The notes: generated by a model from the letters alone, not told the origin. DNA of 64,000 nt from Thalassospira sp. ER-Se-21-Dark (GCF_017922435.1 NZ_VDEZ01000003.1:186001-250000), one strand, 5' to 3'. Positions 18,472 to 28,179 are shown, counted from the first letter of the stretch. Translations and numbers: made by a program.

Positions 18472-21096
18472 ATGGAAGAAGAAACAAAGCACGCAGAGGA
18501 AAACGCAACCAAACAAACGTCACGCCTGAAAAAACGGGCTTTGGCGGCTGGTTTTCTGACGGCTGCTTTCTTCGCATCTGTCACCTATCTGATTTGGCAA
18601 ATGGTTGAAAGCGATCGCCGCGTAATCCTTCAATCTGCGGGCCAGATTACGGCAAATTCCGTTTCCCAGCAGATCAAATCCATTGTGAACAATAACCTCG
18701 CGGTGCTTGAAAGCTTTGCCGACAATTGGCAAAGCGGCCCGCCCGAGGACGAAAGAGATTATCTTTCGGTTGCGACCCCGCTTCAAAGCCGCTTCCCGGC
18801 ACTCCAGGCGATCAACTGGATAACGCCGAACTACATCATTTTGTATGTCGCTCCGATCAAGGGCAACGTTCCGGCCATGGGGGCGGATCTCAAACGTCAT
18901 CCGCTTGCCGGTCCGGTTCTTGATATCGCGCTTGATCAACGCCGCACCCAGATCACACCAACGCTTGAGCTCATGCAGGGCGGCCGCGGTTTTGCGGCCT
19001 ATACCCCGGTTCTGGGCCGCGATGGCGAGATTATCGGTATCATCAACGGGGCGTTTCGCATTCGCTCCATGCTGGCGGCGGTGATCAATACCGAACAGGT
19101 CGAAGATTACACCGTCCGTGTCCGCGAAGGTGACACTGTTCTGTTTGAAATTCGCGGCGAAGGTGATGACGAAACCCTTCAGCGCACAGTCGCCTTTGAT
19201 GTGGTTGGCCGCCAATGGCAGGTCGATGTCATTGCTGATCCGCAACTGGCGCACAGCACGATCAATCCCGAACTGATCCTGATATTCGGGACCCTGACGA
19301 CCATTTTGTTCACAACGATTGTCTTCCTGCTGAGCAACCGGCAGAAAATGGCAATGCGCCGCACAGTTCATCACATCCATGCTGGCGATGACATCAGTGA
19401 CCTGTCGCTTTCGATCACCAAGCTTGACGGTCACCTGAAATCGATGTCGCCGGAAACCGCCGAATTCTTTGATTTGCGCGAAGAGGATTACGGCTTTATC
19501 CGGTTTTATAATCTGGCACCGGAATTCCAGTCGGATGGCACCGCATCCCGGCGTTCGCAGGAAAAGATGCTGCTTGCGATCAATCGCGGTGACGAAGAAC
19601 TCCGGCGCGAATGGATTGTCCGCAGTGCCGAAGGCGTTCATGTCGTCTGCGACCTGATGATGCGCCCCTCTTCGACCCATCCGGACTGTGTCGACATCAC
19701 CCTTCATCACAATCCAGCCGCCAATGCATCGGTCAACCGGTTGCGCTATCTCGCAACCCATGACCCGTTAACGGGCCTTCCCAACCACGCCCTGTTTGAA
19801 GATCGCCTCAATCAGGCAGTTGCGCATGCCAAACGCTATGAAAAACTTCTGTCGGTCTTGGTGGTTGATATCGACAATTTCCGGGCGATCAATGACCGGT
19901 TTGGTGCCGATGTTGGTGATGAGACGCTGCGCACCATTTCCGGGCGTCTGCGCGCCACCGTGCGCGAAAAGGATACGTGTGCCAGGTTCTCGGGCGATAT
20001 GTTTGCCATCATCGCAACCGATCTTTCCGAGGCCGAGGGTGCAGCCCTTGTCGCCGAACGCGTGGTCGAAGCCATGTCGCAACCGATCCTGACCACTACA
20101 GGCGATGAAATCCGCCTGCATGTCAGTGTTGGGGTTGCGCTTTATCCCAACGATGCACGTGCACCATCGCAATTGATGGCCAATGCCGATGCGGCAATGT
20201 ATCGCGCCCAGAAATCCGCAGAATCATCTTATTGCTTCTTCGTCGAGACGATGAACAACGTGATGCATGCGCGCCTGTCGATGGAAACGCAGTTGCGCCG
20301 TGCGGTCGATGAAAAACGCTTTGTTCTGGAATATCAGCCGCGCTATCGCACATCGGACCGCACCCTTACCGGGTTCGAGGCGCTGCTGCGCTGGATTGAT
20401 GACAGTGGCAAACGCCGACTGCCGCCCGATTTTATCGCGGTTGCGGATCGCACAGGCCTGCTTTCGCCCCTTGGTCACTGGATCATCGAAACCGTCTGTA
20501 AACAGGTTGCCGACTGGCGCCGTCAGGGCTATGTCCCCGTACCGATTGCGCTTAACGTTTCAAGCCGCCAGTTCATTCAGGCCGATCTGATCAAGAATAT
20601 CACTGATCTGACCGCCGAACATGAAGTTGATCCGGCCATGATCGAGATCGAAGTGTCCGAAGAAATCGTGATGCGCGATCCGGAACGCGCCCTTGGTCAA
20701 TTCTATCGTTTCTCGGAGGCGGGCATTGGCCTGACGCTTGATCACTTTGCGGCGGGCAACACGTCGCTGCGGTATCTGAAACGCTTCCCGGTCCAGCGCA
20801 TCAAACTGTCCAAGTCGCTGTTTAATGTCGCACTTGATGAACAGCCCGAAAACAGCGTCCTGCAACCAGCCATCCGCCTTTGCAAAGGCCTGAACCGCAA
20901 GGTGGTTGCCGTTGGCGTGGAAACCGAAGAACAGATGGCATCCCTTCAGGCGGCCGAATGCGATGAAATTCAAGGCTTCCTTCTGTCGCCACCGCGCGAT
21001 GCCGCCGATACGATGGAACTGCTGATACAGCAGAAACCGACCAAATCGGTCCCCAAAGGCAAGTCACGGCCTGCCTCTGACACGAAATCGGGATAG
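18472..21096 (+). CDS. CHASE-domain protein with degenerate GGDEF and EAL domains
   Basis: An 874-residue membrane sensor. TM1 is near residues 23-45, then a periplasmic CHASE domain (ALQAINWITPNYIILYVAP), TM2 near 270-292, a PAS-like linker, GGDEF from about 425 and EAL from about 620. The cyclase motif is RFSGDMF instead of GGDEF, so cyclase activity is unlikely. In the EAL domain, EALLRW, NVSSRQF and GVETEEQ are kept. DDFGTG has become DHFAAG (second Asp lost) and the KIDRSF motif is KLSKSL, so hydrolysis is doubtful. ATG 18472 has GGGGGAGAG directly before it. It is probably a c-di-GMP effector or scaffold. Confidence 0.85.
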   Translation: MEEETKHAEENATKQTSRLKKRALAAGFLTAAFFASVTYLIWQMVESDRRVILQSAGQITANSVSQQIKSIVNNNLAVLESFADNWQSGPPEDERDYLSVATPLQSRFPALQAINWITPNYIILYVAPIKGNVPAMGADLKRHPLAGPVLDIALDQRRTQITPTLELMQGGRGFAAYTPVLGRDGEIIGIINGAFRIRSMLAAVINTEQVEDYTVRVREGDTVLFEIRGEGDDETLQRTVAFDVVGRQWQVDVIADPQLAHSTINPELILIFGTLTTILFTTIVFLLSNRQKMAMRRTVHHIHAGDDISDLSLSITKLDGHLKSMSPETAEFFDLREEDYGFIRFYNLAPEFQSDGTASRRSQEKMLLAINRGDEELRREWIVRSAEGVHVVCDLMMRPSSTHPDCVDITLHHNPAANASVNRLRYLATHDPLTGLPNHALFEDRLNQAVAHAKRYEKLLSVLVVDIDNFRAINDRFGADVGDETLRTISGRLRATVREKDTCARFSGDMFAIIATDLSEAEGAALVAERVVEAMSQPILTTTGDEIRLHVSVGVALYPNDARAPSQLMANADAAMYRAQKSAESSYCFFVETMNNVMHARLSMETQLRRAVDEKRFVLEYQPRYRTSDRTLTGFEALLRWIDDSGKRRLPPDFIAVADRTGLLSPLGHWIIETVCKQVADWRRQGYVPVPIALNVSSRQFIQADLIKNITDLTAEHEVDPAMIEIEVSEEIVMRDPERALGQFYRFSEAGIGLTLDHFAAGNTSLRYLKRFPVQRIKLSKSLFNVALDEQPENSVLQPAIRLCKGLNRKVVAVGVETEEQMASLQAAECDEIQGFLLSPPRDAADTMELLIQQKPTKSVPKGKSRPASDTKSG

Positions 21097-21125
21097 CCTG
21101 AGCCTGACATTCCGGTCAAAGAAAA

Positions 21126-21152
21126 CCCCCGCAGCCGGATCGACTGCGGGGG
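21126..21152. terminator. Bidirectional terminator
   Basis: CCCCCGCAG/CTGCGGGGG stem followed by TTGTTTTTT, located between the convergent sensor gene and mgtE. Confidence 0.8.
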
Positions 21153-21180
21153 GTTGTTTTTTGGTCTTCGAATGAGGTGA

Positions 21181-22584
21181 CTAAAGCAGGAAGACTGCCG
21201 CCAATCCCAGAAAGGCGAAAAAGCCGACAACATCGGTAATCGTCGTCAGGAAAACCGCCGACGAGACGGCGGGGTCAATGCCCGCACGTTCCAGACCAAG
21301 CGGGATCAGCGCCCCGAACAGGCCGGCAAACAGCAGGTTGATGATCATGGCAACGCCGATCACACCACCTAGCAGCATGTCATCAAACCAGAACCATGTC
21401 ACAGCCCCGGCAAGAACCGCAAAGGCCAGGCCGTTCAGGCCACACACCGCGACTTCCTTGCGGATCACGCGCAATGCGTTGGTACTGGTCAGTTCACGCG
21501 TGGCAATCGCACGCACGGCCACGGTCAATGTCTGCGTCCCGGCATTACCGCCCATCGAAGCGACGATTGGCATCAGCACGGCCAGCGCAACAAGCTTTTC
21601 AATCGTGCCTTCAAACAGACCGATCACAACCGATGCCATGATCGCGGTGCCAAGATTAACCAAAAGCCATGTAAAACGGGATCGGGTGGTGTCAAAAATC
21701 GCACTTGAAAGGTCGTCTTCCTCGCCGACACCGGCAAGACGCATCATGTCTTCTTCGTATTCCTCGTCAATAACGTCAACGACGTCATCAACCGTGATCA
21801 CACCGACCAGCCGTCCGCTGTCATCGACAACCGGGGCAGAAATCAGGTCGCGTTGGCGGAACAGATGGGCGACGTTTTCCTGTTCCTCGGTCACGACGAC
21901 CGTGCGCATTTCATCTGATTCCATCACGTCACGGATCAGCACCGGGCGGTTTGTCCGGATCACACGCGACAGCGGCACAATCCCGACCGGGCTATAGCGC
22001 GGATCAACGACAATGATGTCATAGAAATCTTCCGGCAGACTTTTGGCCGAACGCAGGAAATCAATGGTTTGCCCGACAGACCAGTAATCCGGGATCGCCA
22101 CCAGCTCGCGCTGCATGATACGACCGGCGGTATATTCCGGATAAGACAGCGCCTCTTCAACGCGCGCGCGCTCGATATCCGACAGAGCGCCAAGAAGTTC
22201 GCGCTGCTCATCCTCGTCAAAGTCCTCGATAACTTCGACGACGTCATCGGAATCAAGTTCGGTGATGGCCTCGGCCACCACATCGGTGCCAAGTAACCCG
22301 ATGACTTCTTCACGAAGTTCATCATCAAGTTCGGTCAGGAATTCCGGATCAAAATCCGGCCGGATCAGATCGACAAGCAGTTCACGCTGGTTGGAGCTTG
22401 CCCAACCCAGCAAGTCGGCAATATCGGCAAAGTGCAACTCGCCCAGAAGGTCAGCAGCCTTGCTGCCTTCTTCCTCGCCCAGCGCATCAAAGATTTCGCG
22501 GGCATATTCGGGAGTCAGATCGACATATTCATCGCCAGACGACTTTTCCGCCGGCCGGTCGAGTTCTTCAACTTGACCTGTCAT
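21181..22584 (-). CDS. mgtE: Magnesium transporter MgtE
   Basis: Mg2+ channel/transporter of 467 residues. It has an N-terminal acidic superhelical domain (residues 1-130, Asp/Glu-rich), two CBS domains (RPVLIRDVMESDEMRTVVV and APVVDDSGRLVGVITVDDVVD) and a C-terminal membrane domain of five helices. The conserved filter-type motif PIVASMGGNAGTQTLTVAVRA is intact. The cytosolic domains close the pore at high Mg2+. GGGAGGGG lies before the start. Further helices read WFWFDDMLLGGVIGVAMIIN and AVFLTTITDVVGFFAFLGLA. Confidence 0.96.
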   Translation of the reverse strand: MTGQVEELDRPAEKSSGDEYVDLTPEYAREIFDALGEEEGSKAADLLGELHFADIADLLGWASSNQRELLVDLIRPDFDPEFLTELDDELREEVIGLLGTDVVAEAITELDSDDVVEVIEDFDEDEQRELLGALSDIERARVEEALSYPEYTAGRIMQRELVAIPDYWSVGQTIDFLRSAKSLPEDFYDIIVVDPRYSPVGIVPLSRVIRTNRPVLIRDVMESDEMRTVVVTEEQENVAHLFRQRDLISAPVVDDSGRLVGVITVDDVVDVIDEEYEEDMMRLAGVGEEDDLSSAIFDTTRSRFTWLLVNLGTAIMASVVIGLFEGTIEKLVALAVLMPIVASMGGNAGTQTLTVAVRAIATRELTSTNALRVIRKEVAVCGLNGLAFAVLAGAVTWFWFDDMLLGGVIGVAMIINLLFAGLFGALIPLGLERAGIDPAVSSAVFLTTITDVVGFFAFLGLAAVFLL

Positions 22585-22721
22585 CTGCCCCTCCCTGTTT
22601 AATGAGCCGCCAATTTTTCCTGCAAAAGATTAAACGCCGTGTCGGGCATTGTGTTCCAACGCCCGGCACGGCTGTTTCTGCGCTATCACATAGCCCCGGT
22701 CAAGAGCGCGATAGCAAATCA

Positions 22722-22756
22722 CCCCAGCCCCGCTTGGGATCAAGACGGGGCTGGGG
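22722..22756 (-). terminator. Terminator of maeB
   Basis: CCCCAGCCCCG (22722-22732) pairs with CGGGGCTGGGG (22746-22756) next to the maeB stop. The T-tract is weak. Confidence 0.55.
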
Positions 22757-22762
22757 GGTATG

Positions 22763-25054
22763 TTACTGGCTTTCCTGCGTCCGCGTGACGGCATCAACAA
22801 CGGCAATCGCCGTCATGTTGACAATACCGCGCACGGTAATCGACGGGCTGACGACGTGGGCTGATTTGGCCGCACCGACCAGGATCGGCCCAACCGGAAG
22901 CCCGTCGCCCAACATCTTGACCATGTTGTACGAGATATTGGCCGCATCGAGTGTTGGCATCACCAGAAGGTTGGCCGAACCGCTCAGCATCGAGTGCGGG
23001 AAGATCCGGTCACGGATCGGCTGCGAAATGGCTGCATCCGCATGCATTTCGCCTTCGACCTCAAGATCGGGCGCCTGCGTTCTGATCAGCTGAAGCGCAT
23101 CACGCATCTTGCAGGCCGACTTGTTTTCGTGGCTGCCGAAGTTGGAATGCGAAATCAACGCGGCCTTTGGCGTCATCCCGAACCGTTTGACGACGTCGGC
23201 GGCCATGATGGTGGTTTCTGCCACATGTTCCGGGGTCGGATCGACCGACACATAAGTATCGGTCAGGAAGAACGTCCCCTGCTTCATGATCATCATGTTG
23301 ACCGTGGAGAAATCAGTAACCCCCTTACGCAGGCCAACAAGATTGCGGACATAGCGCAGATGGCGCAGGAAACCGCCCTGACAACCGCACAGCATCGCAT
23401 CGACTTCCCCACGACGCAGCATAAGGGCCGCGATCACGGTCGGACGGGTACGGACAATCGCCCGGGCATATTCCGGGTTGATGCCGCGACGGCCCATGAT
23501 GTTGTGGAAGTCCTGCCAGTCCTGTTCGAAATGCGGGTTGTCATCGGGATCGTGAATTTCAATCTGCTCATCGGGAACAAGACGCAGGCCAAGCTCGGTA
23601 ATCCGTTCAAGGATAACCTCGCGGCGGCCAATCAGCACCGGATGACAAATGCCGTCATCGACAAGCACCTGACAGGCTTGCAGAACACGACGCGATTCGC
23701 CTTCGGGATAGACAACGCGTTTCTTGTGCGAACGCGCCACGTCAAACACCGGCTTCATGACAAGGCCGGACCGGAAGACGAAACCTTCAAGCTGCTGACG
23801 ATACTCGTCGAAATCCTCGATCGGGCGTTTGGCAACACCGCTCGCCATGGCGGCCTTCGCCACACGCGGCGGAATTTCCAGCATCAGGCGCGGATCAAAC
23901 GGTTTGGGAATCAGATATTCCGGACCGAATTTAAGCTCCTCCCCGCCATAGGCAGTTGCCACAACATCCGAAACCTCGGCAGTTGCCAGATCGGCAATGG
24001 CATGGACCGCGGCGATCTTCATTTCCTCGTTGATCTCGGTCGCGCCAACATCAAGCGCGCCACGGAACAGGAACGGGAAGCAAAGAACGTTGTTCACCTG
24101 GTTCGGATAGTCCGTGCGACCGGTGGCCATAACCGCGTCCGGGCGGATTTCCTTGACCAGTTCCGGGGAAACTTCCGGCGTCGGGTTGGCCAGCGCCATG
24201 ATGATCGGACCTTCGCCCATCTTGCGAAGCTCGTCCTCGCCCATCACGTTCGGCGCCGAAAGACCCAGGAAGATATCAGCCCCTTCGATCACGTCGCTTA
24301 ACGTACGGGCGTTGGTTTCAATCGCGTATTCGGCCTTCCACGGATCCATTTCCTCGGCCCGGCCCTTATAGACCACACCAAACCGGTCGGTGACCGTGAT
24401 GTTGTGCTTGGGCAACCCCATGGAAACCAGAAGGTTCAGACACGCCAAGGCGGCGGCACCGGCACCTGATGTCACAAGGCGGACCTTGTTGATATCCTTG
24501 CCGGTCACACGCAGACCATTGAGGACCGCGGCCGCCACACAGATCGCCGTGCCGTGCTGGTCATCGTGGAAAATCGGAATGTTGCAGCGTTTACGCAATG
24601 CCTCTTCGATGATGAAGCATTCTGGCGCCTTAATGTCTTCGAGGTTAACACCCCCAAAAGTCGGCTCCAGCGCTGCGACGATATCGATAAATTTTTGCGG
24701 GTCGGTTTCGTTTACTTCAAGATCGAAAACATCGATATTGGCGAACTTCTTGAACAGAACCGCCTTGCCTTCCATCACCGGCTTGGACGCCAACGGGCCA
24801 ATCGGGCCAAGGCCAAGCACCGCCGTACCGTTTGAAATCACCCCGACCAGGTTGCCGCGCGCGGTGTAATCAGCTGCGGTATCGGGGTTTTTGACGATTT
24901 CCTCGCACGCAAACGCGACGCCCGGCGAATAAGCCAGGGCAAGGTCGCGCTGGTTGGCAAGGGTGGTGGTTGCCGTTACGGACAATTTCCCCGGGGTGGG
25001 ATACCGGTGATAGTCCAAAGCTGCTTCGCGCAGCTTGTCATTTCTATTTGCCAT
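22763..25054 (-). CDS. maeB: NADP-dependent malic enzyme with phosphotransacetylase-like domain
   Basis: Fusion of 763 residues catalysing malate to pyruvate plus CO2. The N-terminal malic enzyme part (about 1-430) has the YSPGVAFACEEI, GNGTAVLGLGPIGPLASKPVMEGKA and GAGAAALACLNLL nucleotide-binding motifs. The C-terminal phosphotransacetylase-like half (from about 430, VVYPEGESRRVLQACQVL) is regulatory, binding acetyl-CoA, and lacks PTA activity in characterised homologues. An unusual dyad (25088-25106) sits just upstream of the start. The enzyme makes NADPH and feeds gluconeogenesis. Confidence 0.95.
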   Translation of the reverse strand: MANRNDKLREAALDYHRYPTPGKLSVTATTTLANQRDLALAYSPGVAFACEEIVKNPDTAADYTARGNLVGVISNGTAVLGLGPIGPLASKPVMEGKAVLFKKFANIDVFDLEVNETDPQKFIDIVAALEPTFGGVNLEDIKAPECFIIEEALRKRCNIPIFHDDQHGTAICVAAAVLNGLRVTGKDINKVRLVTSGAGAAALACLNLLVSMGLPKHNITVTDRFGVVYKGRAEEMDPWKAEYAIETNARTLSDVIEGADIFLGLSAPNVMGEDELRKMGEGPIIMALANPTPEVSPELVKEIRPDAVMATGRTDYPNQVNNVLCFPFLFRGALDVGATEINEEMKIAAVHAIADLATAEVSDVVATAYGGEELKFGPEYLIPKPFDPRLMLEIPPRVAKAAMASGVAKRPIEDFDEYRQQLEGFVFRSGLVMKPVFDVARSHKKRVVYPEGESRRVLQACQVLVDDGICHPVLIGRREVILERITELGLRLVPDEQIEIHDPDDNPHFEQDWQDFHNIMGRRGINPEYARAIVRTRPTVIAALMLRRGEVDAMLCGCQGGFLRHLRYVRNLVGLRKGVTDFSTVNMMIMKQGTFFLTDTYVSVDPTPEHVAETTIMAADVVKRFGMTPKAALISHSNFGSHENKSACKMRDALQLIRTQAPDLEVEGEMHADAAISQPIRDRIFPHSMLSGSANLLVMPTLDAANISYNMVKMLGDGLPVGPILVGAAKSAHVVSPSITVRGIVNMTAIAVVDAVTRTQESQ

Positions 25055-25087
25055 TATAATACCTTTGATTTCAGGTATTTACATAAA

Positions 25088-25106
25088 TTAACCGTTAATC
25101 GGTTAA
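25088..25106. promoter_or_regulatory. Inverted repeat upstream of maeB
   Basis: TTAACCG (25088-25094) and CGGTTAA (25100-25106) are perfect 7-bp arms 5 bp apart, about 34 bp upstream of the maeB start. It looks like a dimeric repressor or activator site. The cognate regulator is unknown. Confidence 0.4.
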
Positions 25107-25333
25107 ATCCTGATAATTCACTCTAGCGGGACCGGTAGACTAAATGAGTTTGGCCCGCGATTGAAGCACTCAGTTCATTCTCCGCCAAGGGGCTGCATTG
25201 CGTAATTTTCAACGCGGCACCGCACAATAAATCAATTGTTTATGCCGCAACCGCGTGATGACGTACACCAACCGATCCATTGCCGTATTCAAACCATTGT
25301 AGGGGATATATGGGGAAGGTCCACAAACGAAAA
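25107..25333. other. Intergenic region between maeB and tRNA-Leu
   Basis: No convincing gene. It contains a GCGGCA/TGCCGC hairpin (25214-25219 with 25243-25248) flanking an AT-rich stretch with the near-palindrome ATAAATCAATTGTTTAT. Short frames crossing it lack family features. Confidence 0.5.
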
Positions 25334-25355
25334 AACCCGCCATTGCTGACGGGTT
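25334..25355 (-). terminator. Terminator of tRNA-Leu
   Basis: AACCCG (25334-25339) pairs with CGGGTT (25350-25355), flanked by A5 on the left and T5 on the right. On the minus strand it ends the tRNA transcript with TTTTTT. Confidence 0.75.
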
Positions 25356-25395
25356 CTTTTTCGTGACCTTCCCGATTGGCCGGGAGGCCAGATAA

Positions 25396-25482
25396 TGGTG
25401 CGGTCGAGAAGACTCGAACTTCCACGGGGGTTAGCCCACAGCGACCTCAACGCTGCGCGTCTACCAATTCCGCCACGACCGC
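25396..25482 (-). tRNA. tRNA-Leu (anticodon GAG)
   Basis: An 87-nt gene read on the minus strand. The acceptor stem is GCGGTCG with CGACCGC, the D-arm GGCGGAATTGGTAGACGC is typical of a class II tRNA, and the anticodon stem CAGCG/CGCTG holds loop TTGAGGT. A variable arm and the GGTTCGA-like T-loop (AGTTCGAGTCT) are followed by an encoded CCA. The long variable arm and GAG anticodon give leucine. Confidence 0.93.
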
Positions 25483-25599
25483 ATATGTTAGTCAGCAAAG
25501 CCCTTGAGGTAATTAAGTGGGGTTGCCTTGGTGCGGAAAGGGAGATAGCAAATTGGTATCCCCTGATCAAGGGCTCATTTCACTTATTTGACAGGAAAA

Positions 25600-26250
25600 A
25601 TGCAAAGCAACGCCCCAACCGCGCAAATCCCCGAGTGGCGCACCACCCCGGAGTTGGTTTCCTACCCCGAAGCCCTTGCAGAAATGGAAGCCCGCGCAGA
25701 GGCCATTCATGCTGGCGAAGCCCATGAACTTGTTTGGTTTCTTGAACATCCGCCACTTTATACGGCCGGCACCAGTGCCCATGCCGAGGACCTTGTCGAT
25801 CCGGATCGCTTTCCGGTCTATGACGCGGGCCGCGGCGGGCAATATACCTATCACGGACCGGGTCAGCGCACGGTTTATCTGATGCTCGACCTTAAGAATC
25901 GCGGTCGCGATGTCCGTGTCTATGTTCATAACCTTGAAGAATGGGTGATTCGCACCCTCGCCCTGCTTGGCGTCAAAGGCGAGCGGCGCGATGGCCGTGT
26001 TGGCATCTGGGTGGTGCGCGATGATGGCCGCGAAGACAAGATCGCCGCCATTGGTGTACGCGTGCGCCGCTGGGTGACCTTCCACGGTATTGCCATCAAT
26101 GTCGCCCCGGACCTGACGCATTTCGGTGGAATCGTGCCGTGTGGCATTTCCGACCATGGGGTCACCAGCCTGAAAGATCTTGGCGTCGATATTCCTATGG
26201 CGGAGCTTGATCGCCTGTTACAACAGACCTTTGGCGAAATCTTCTCGTAA
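25600..26250 (+). CDS. lipB: Lipoyl(octanoyl) transferase
   Basis: Transfers octanoyl from acyl carrier protein to lipoyl domains; 216 residues. It has [18 protein letters not shown], the [15 protein letters not shown] substrate loop, the Lys motif [24 protein letters not shown] and the catalytic Cys in [21 protein letters not shown] at 25588 is in frame but ATG 25600 has AGGA upstream. It is followed after 20 bp by a GGDEF gene in the same direction. Confidence 0.95.
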   Translation: MQSNAPTAQIPEWRTTPELVSYPEALAEMEARAEAIHAGEAHELVWFLEHPPLYTAGTSAHAEDLVDPDRFPVYDAGRGGQYTYHGPGQRTVYLMLDLKNRGRDVRVYVHNLEEWVIRTLALLGVKGERRDGRVGIWVVRDDGREDKIAAIGVRVRRWVTFHGIAINVAPDLTHFGGIVPCGISDHGVTSLKDLGVDIPMAELDRLLQQTFGEIFS

Positions 26251-26270
26251 CCCCAATCCGGGCCTTCCGA

Positions 26271-27287
26271 ATGAGTGACAAGTCGCAACCGGCCAAGGCA
26301 GACACCCCGCCAGCTAAAGGCAGATCCAAGGGCCATAAAATGCCCGAAAGCATTGCCGATGGCGGGATGGCCGATGCTGAACGCGACATTCTTGCCGAAC
26401 TTGAAAAGGCGCTTGGCGAACATATCGCCCTTTTGCTGCGCTGGAACCGCAAGCTGGTTCTGGGGGATTCGCAGGCATCATCTGACGCCGACGAAGACGA
26501 TCATGATTGTGATTTCGGGGCGTGGTACGCGCTTAATCGCCATAACCGCCTGATTGACCAACCCGCCATGCGCGCCCTGGCAACCACCCATCAGCAACTT
26601 CACGAGTCGGCCAAACGGCTTCTGAGCGCACATGATGTCGATCACGAAGTCGATTCGGCCGAATTCGACATGATGGCCCTGCGCGCAGAATCGTTCTTTG
26701 CCCAGCTCCGCCGGCTTGAACGTGCGTTCCGAACCGCGCGATCAGATGTCGATCCTCTCACCGGCACCTATAACCGTCAGACGATGATGGGCGACCTTAA
26801 TGCCGAACGCGAACGTGCGATCCGCACCGGGGTCCCGACCGCGATCGCGCTGGTCGACCTTGATCACTTCAAATCGGTTAACGACACCTATGGCCATCAG
26901 GCAGGTGATCTGGTTTTGCAATCGGTGGCGGGGATTCTGCAATCTCATGTGCGCCCGTTTGACAAGGTCTATCGTTATGGCGGTGAGGAATTCCTGGTCT
27001 GCCTGCCCAATGCCGACATGAAGCAATGCGCGCGCGTTCTTGAACGCCTGCGTCGCGTGATCGAGGCATCCCCGGTTGCCATCTCGGACGAAACGATATT
27101 GCCAGTCACGGCCTCCATCGGGGCGGCCCCGATGACCAAGAACCGCACGACCGAGCAAATCATCGAAAAAGCCGACAAGGCCCTATACGCCGCCAAGGAA
27201 GGCGGTCGCAATCGCGTGCGCGTCTGGCGCAACCCGGATGGCAAGACCGCGTCCACGGCCACAAAATCCAGCAAGACCGCGACCTGA
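26271..27287 (+). CDS. Soluble diguanylate cyclase (GGDEF domain)
   Basis: Cytosolic GTP-dependent c-di-GMP synthase of 338 residues. The N-terminal half (about 1-155) is an uncharacterised helical domain (KPPAKG-rich start, then ISDGGMADAERDILAELEKALGEHIALLL) with no membrane segment. The GGDEF domain follows (DPLTGTYNRQTMMGDL), with an intact active site YRYGGEEF at about residue 236. No RXXD inhibitory site is evident before it. The helical region has conserved-looking His residues (NRHNRL, ATTHQQLHES, SAHDVDHEVD), so it could be a sensory metal- or heme-binding input, but this is speculative. Confidence 0.88.
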   Translation: MSDKSQPAKADTPPAKGRSKGHKMPESIADGGMADAERDILAELEKALGEHIALLLRWNRKLVLGDSQASSDADEDDHDCDFGAWYALNRHNRLIDQPAMRALATTHQQLHESAKRLLSAHDVDHEVDSAEFDMMALRAESFFAQLRRLERAFRTARSDVDPLTGTYNRQTMMGDLNAERERAIRTGVPTAIALVDLDHFKSVNDTYGHQAGDLVLQSVAGILQSHVRPFDKVYRYGGEEFLVCLPNADMKQCARVLERLRRVIEASPVAISDETILPVTASIGAAPMTKNRTTEQIIEKADKALYAAKEGGRNRVRVWRNPDGKTASTATKSSKTAT

Positions 27288-27639
27288 GGCGATCTCCACC
27301 AGGCACCAAAGGCGAAAGTGCTGCTACCTGGCCCAAGCCAGCCCAAATCAGGAAAAATTTTCACCAAATTCTTCCGCAGTGCAGCAACGACAATAGCCAC
27401 CTGTTTTCAGATTGTTACGCCGTGAAAGTGTTTTTGTTCACTGCCAAGAACAAAAAATTCCGCATAAGCGAAATCTTGTCTTCACAAGTTGGCAACATAT
27501 CTGCAAACTATAATAAGAAAAAGCAGCAGGGCTTTGCCTCCGCTCAAGACCAAGAGACCAAGACCGAGAGAGCAAGGCCAAGAGATAATCGCTGCCGACT
27601 TGGGAGGGAATTCGTTTAGACCCGAACGGAGGCCCATGA
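27288..27639. other. Intergenic region before the wHTH/RMF-like gene
   Basis: About 350 bp with no gene I can support. The left half is GC-neutral and the right half is A/G-rich (27490-27600). It probably carries the promoter of the gene at 27640. No hairpin terminator was recognised after the GGDEF gene. Confidence 0.5.
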
Positions 27640-28179
27640 ATGTCCAGTTCTATGGATTTCGCGCCTGGCGACCCGACCTTGATGCTGACCGTACTGCGCA
27701 GCGCCGAGGCAAACCTTGATCGCAGCATGTTGCTGCGCCGTGTCCTGTCCCTTTTCTGTACCGACGATTATGGCAATCAGGTTGCCATCAAAGACGGCCC
27801 TGACTTGCAGCGCCGCATCGACAATGCCATCGCCAATCTTCAACTGGCTGGCTTGATCCGCATGACGGCGGGTGAAGAATTGTCGATCACCTCGCTTGGA
27901 ACGGCGATGATGATGGCTTACCCGCTTGGCATCGATGATGGCGTGCTGTGTTCGCTGCCGGCATTTCGCAACAACCTTTATGAAACCCATGCGCCGGTGG
28001 TTCAGGAACGCCATCTGCCGAATTCGGCCTATGGTTCCGGTTTTTCGGCCGGGATTGACGCCCACCGTCTGACCGAAAACCCCTATCCGTCCGATTGCCG
28101 TGATCATGAAGACTGGTTGATGGGATGGGATGAAGCCCTTGATCAGGCCAAACGCGAAGCGGAAACGCTGCTGAACTGA
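27640..28179 (+). CDS. Winged-helix protein with C-terminal RMF/CrpP-like motif
   Basis: A 179-residue protein. Residues about 10-95 read as a winged-helix fold (LMLTVLRSAEANLDRSMLLRRVL...RIDNAIANLQLAGLI...ELSITSLG). Residues about 130-171 match the ribosome modulation factor/CrpP pattern: AYGSGFSAGIDA, then NPYP, then WLMGWDEAL. RMF proteins use this basic and aromatic motif to bind the 70S ribosome. A DNA-binding module joined to an RMF-like tail is unusual. I infer a possible role in stress or stationary-phase ribosome control; no direct evidence. Confidence 0.6.
   Translation: MSSSMDFAPGDPTLMLTVLRSAEANLDRSMLLRRVLSLFCTDDYGNQVAIKDGPDLQRRIDNAIANLQLAGLIRMTAGEELSITSLGTAMMMAYPLGIDDGVLCSLPAFRNNLYETHAPVVQERHLPNSAYGSGFSAGIDAHRLTENPYPSDCRDHEDWLMGWDEALDQAKREAETLLN

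Noticed and set aside
22994..24301. 435-residue plus-strand frame opposite maeB
   Set aside because: Shadow of a clear malic enzyme.
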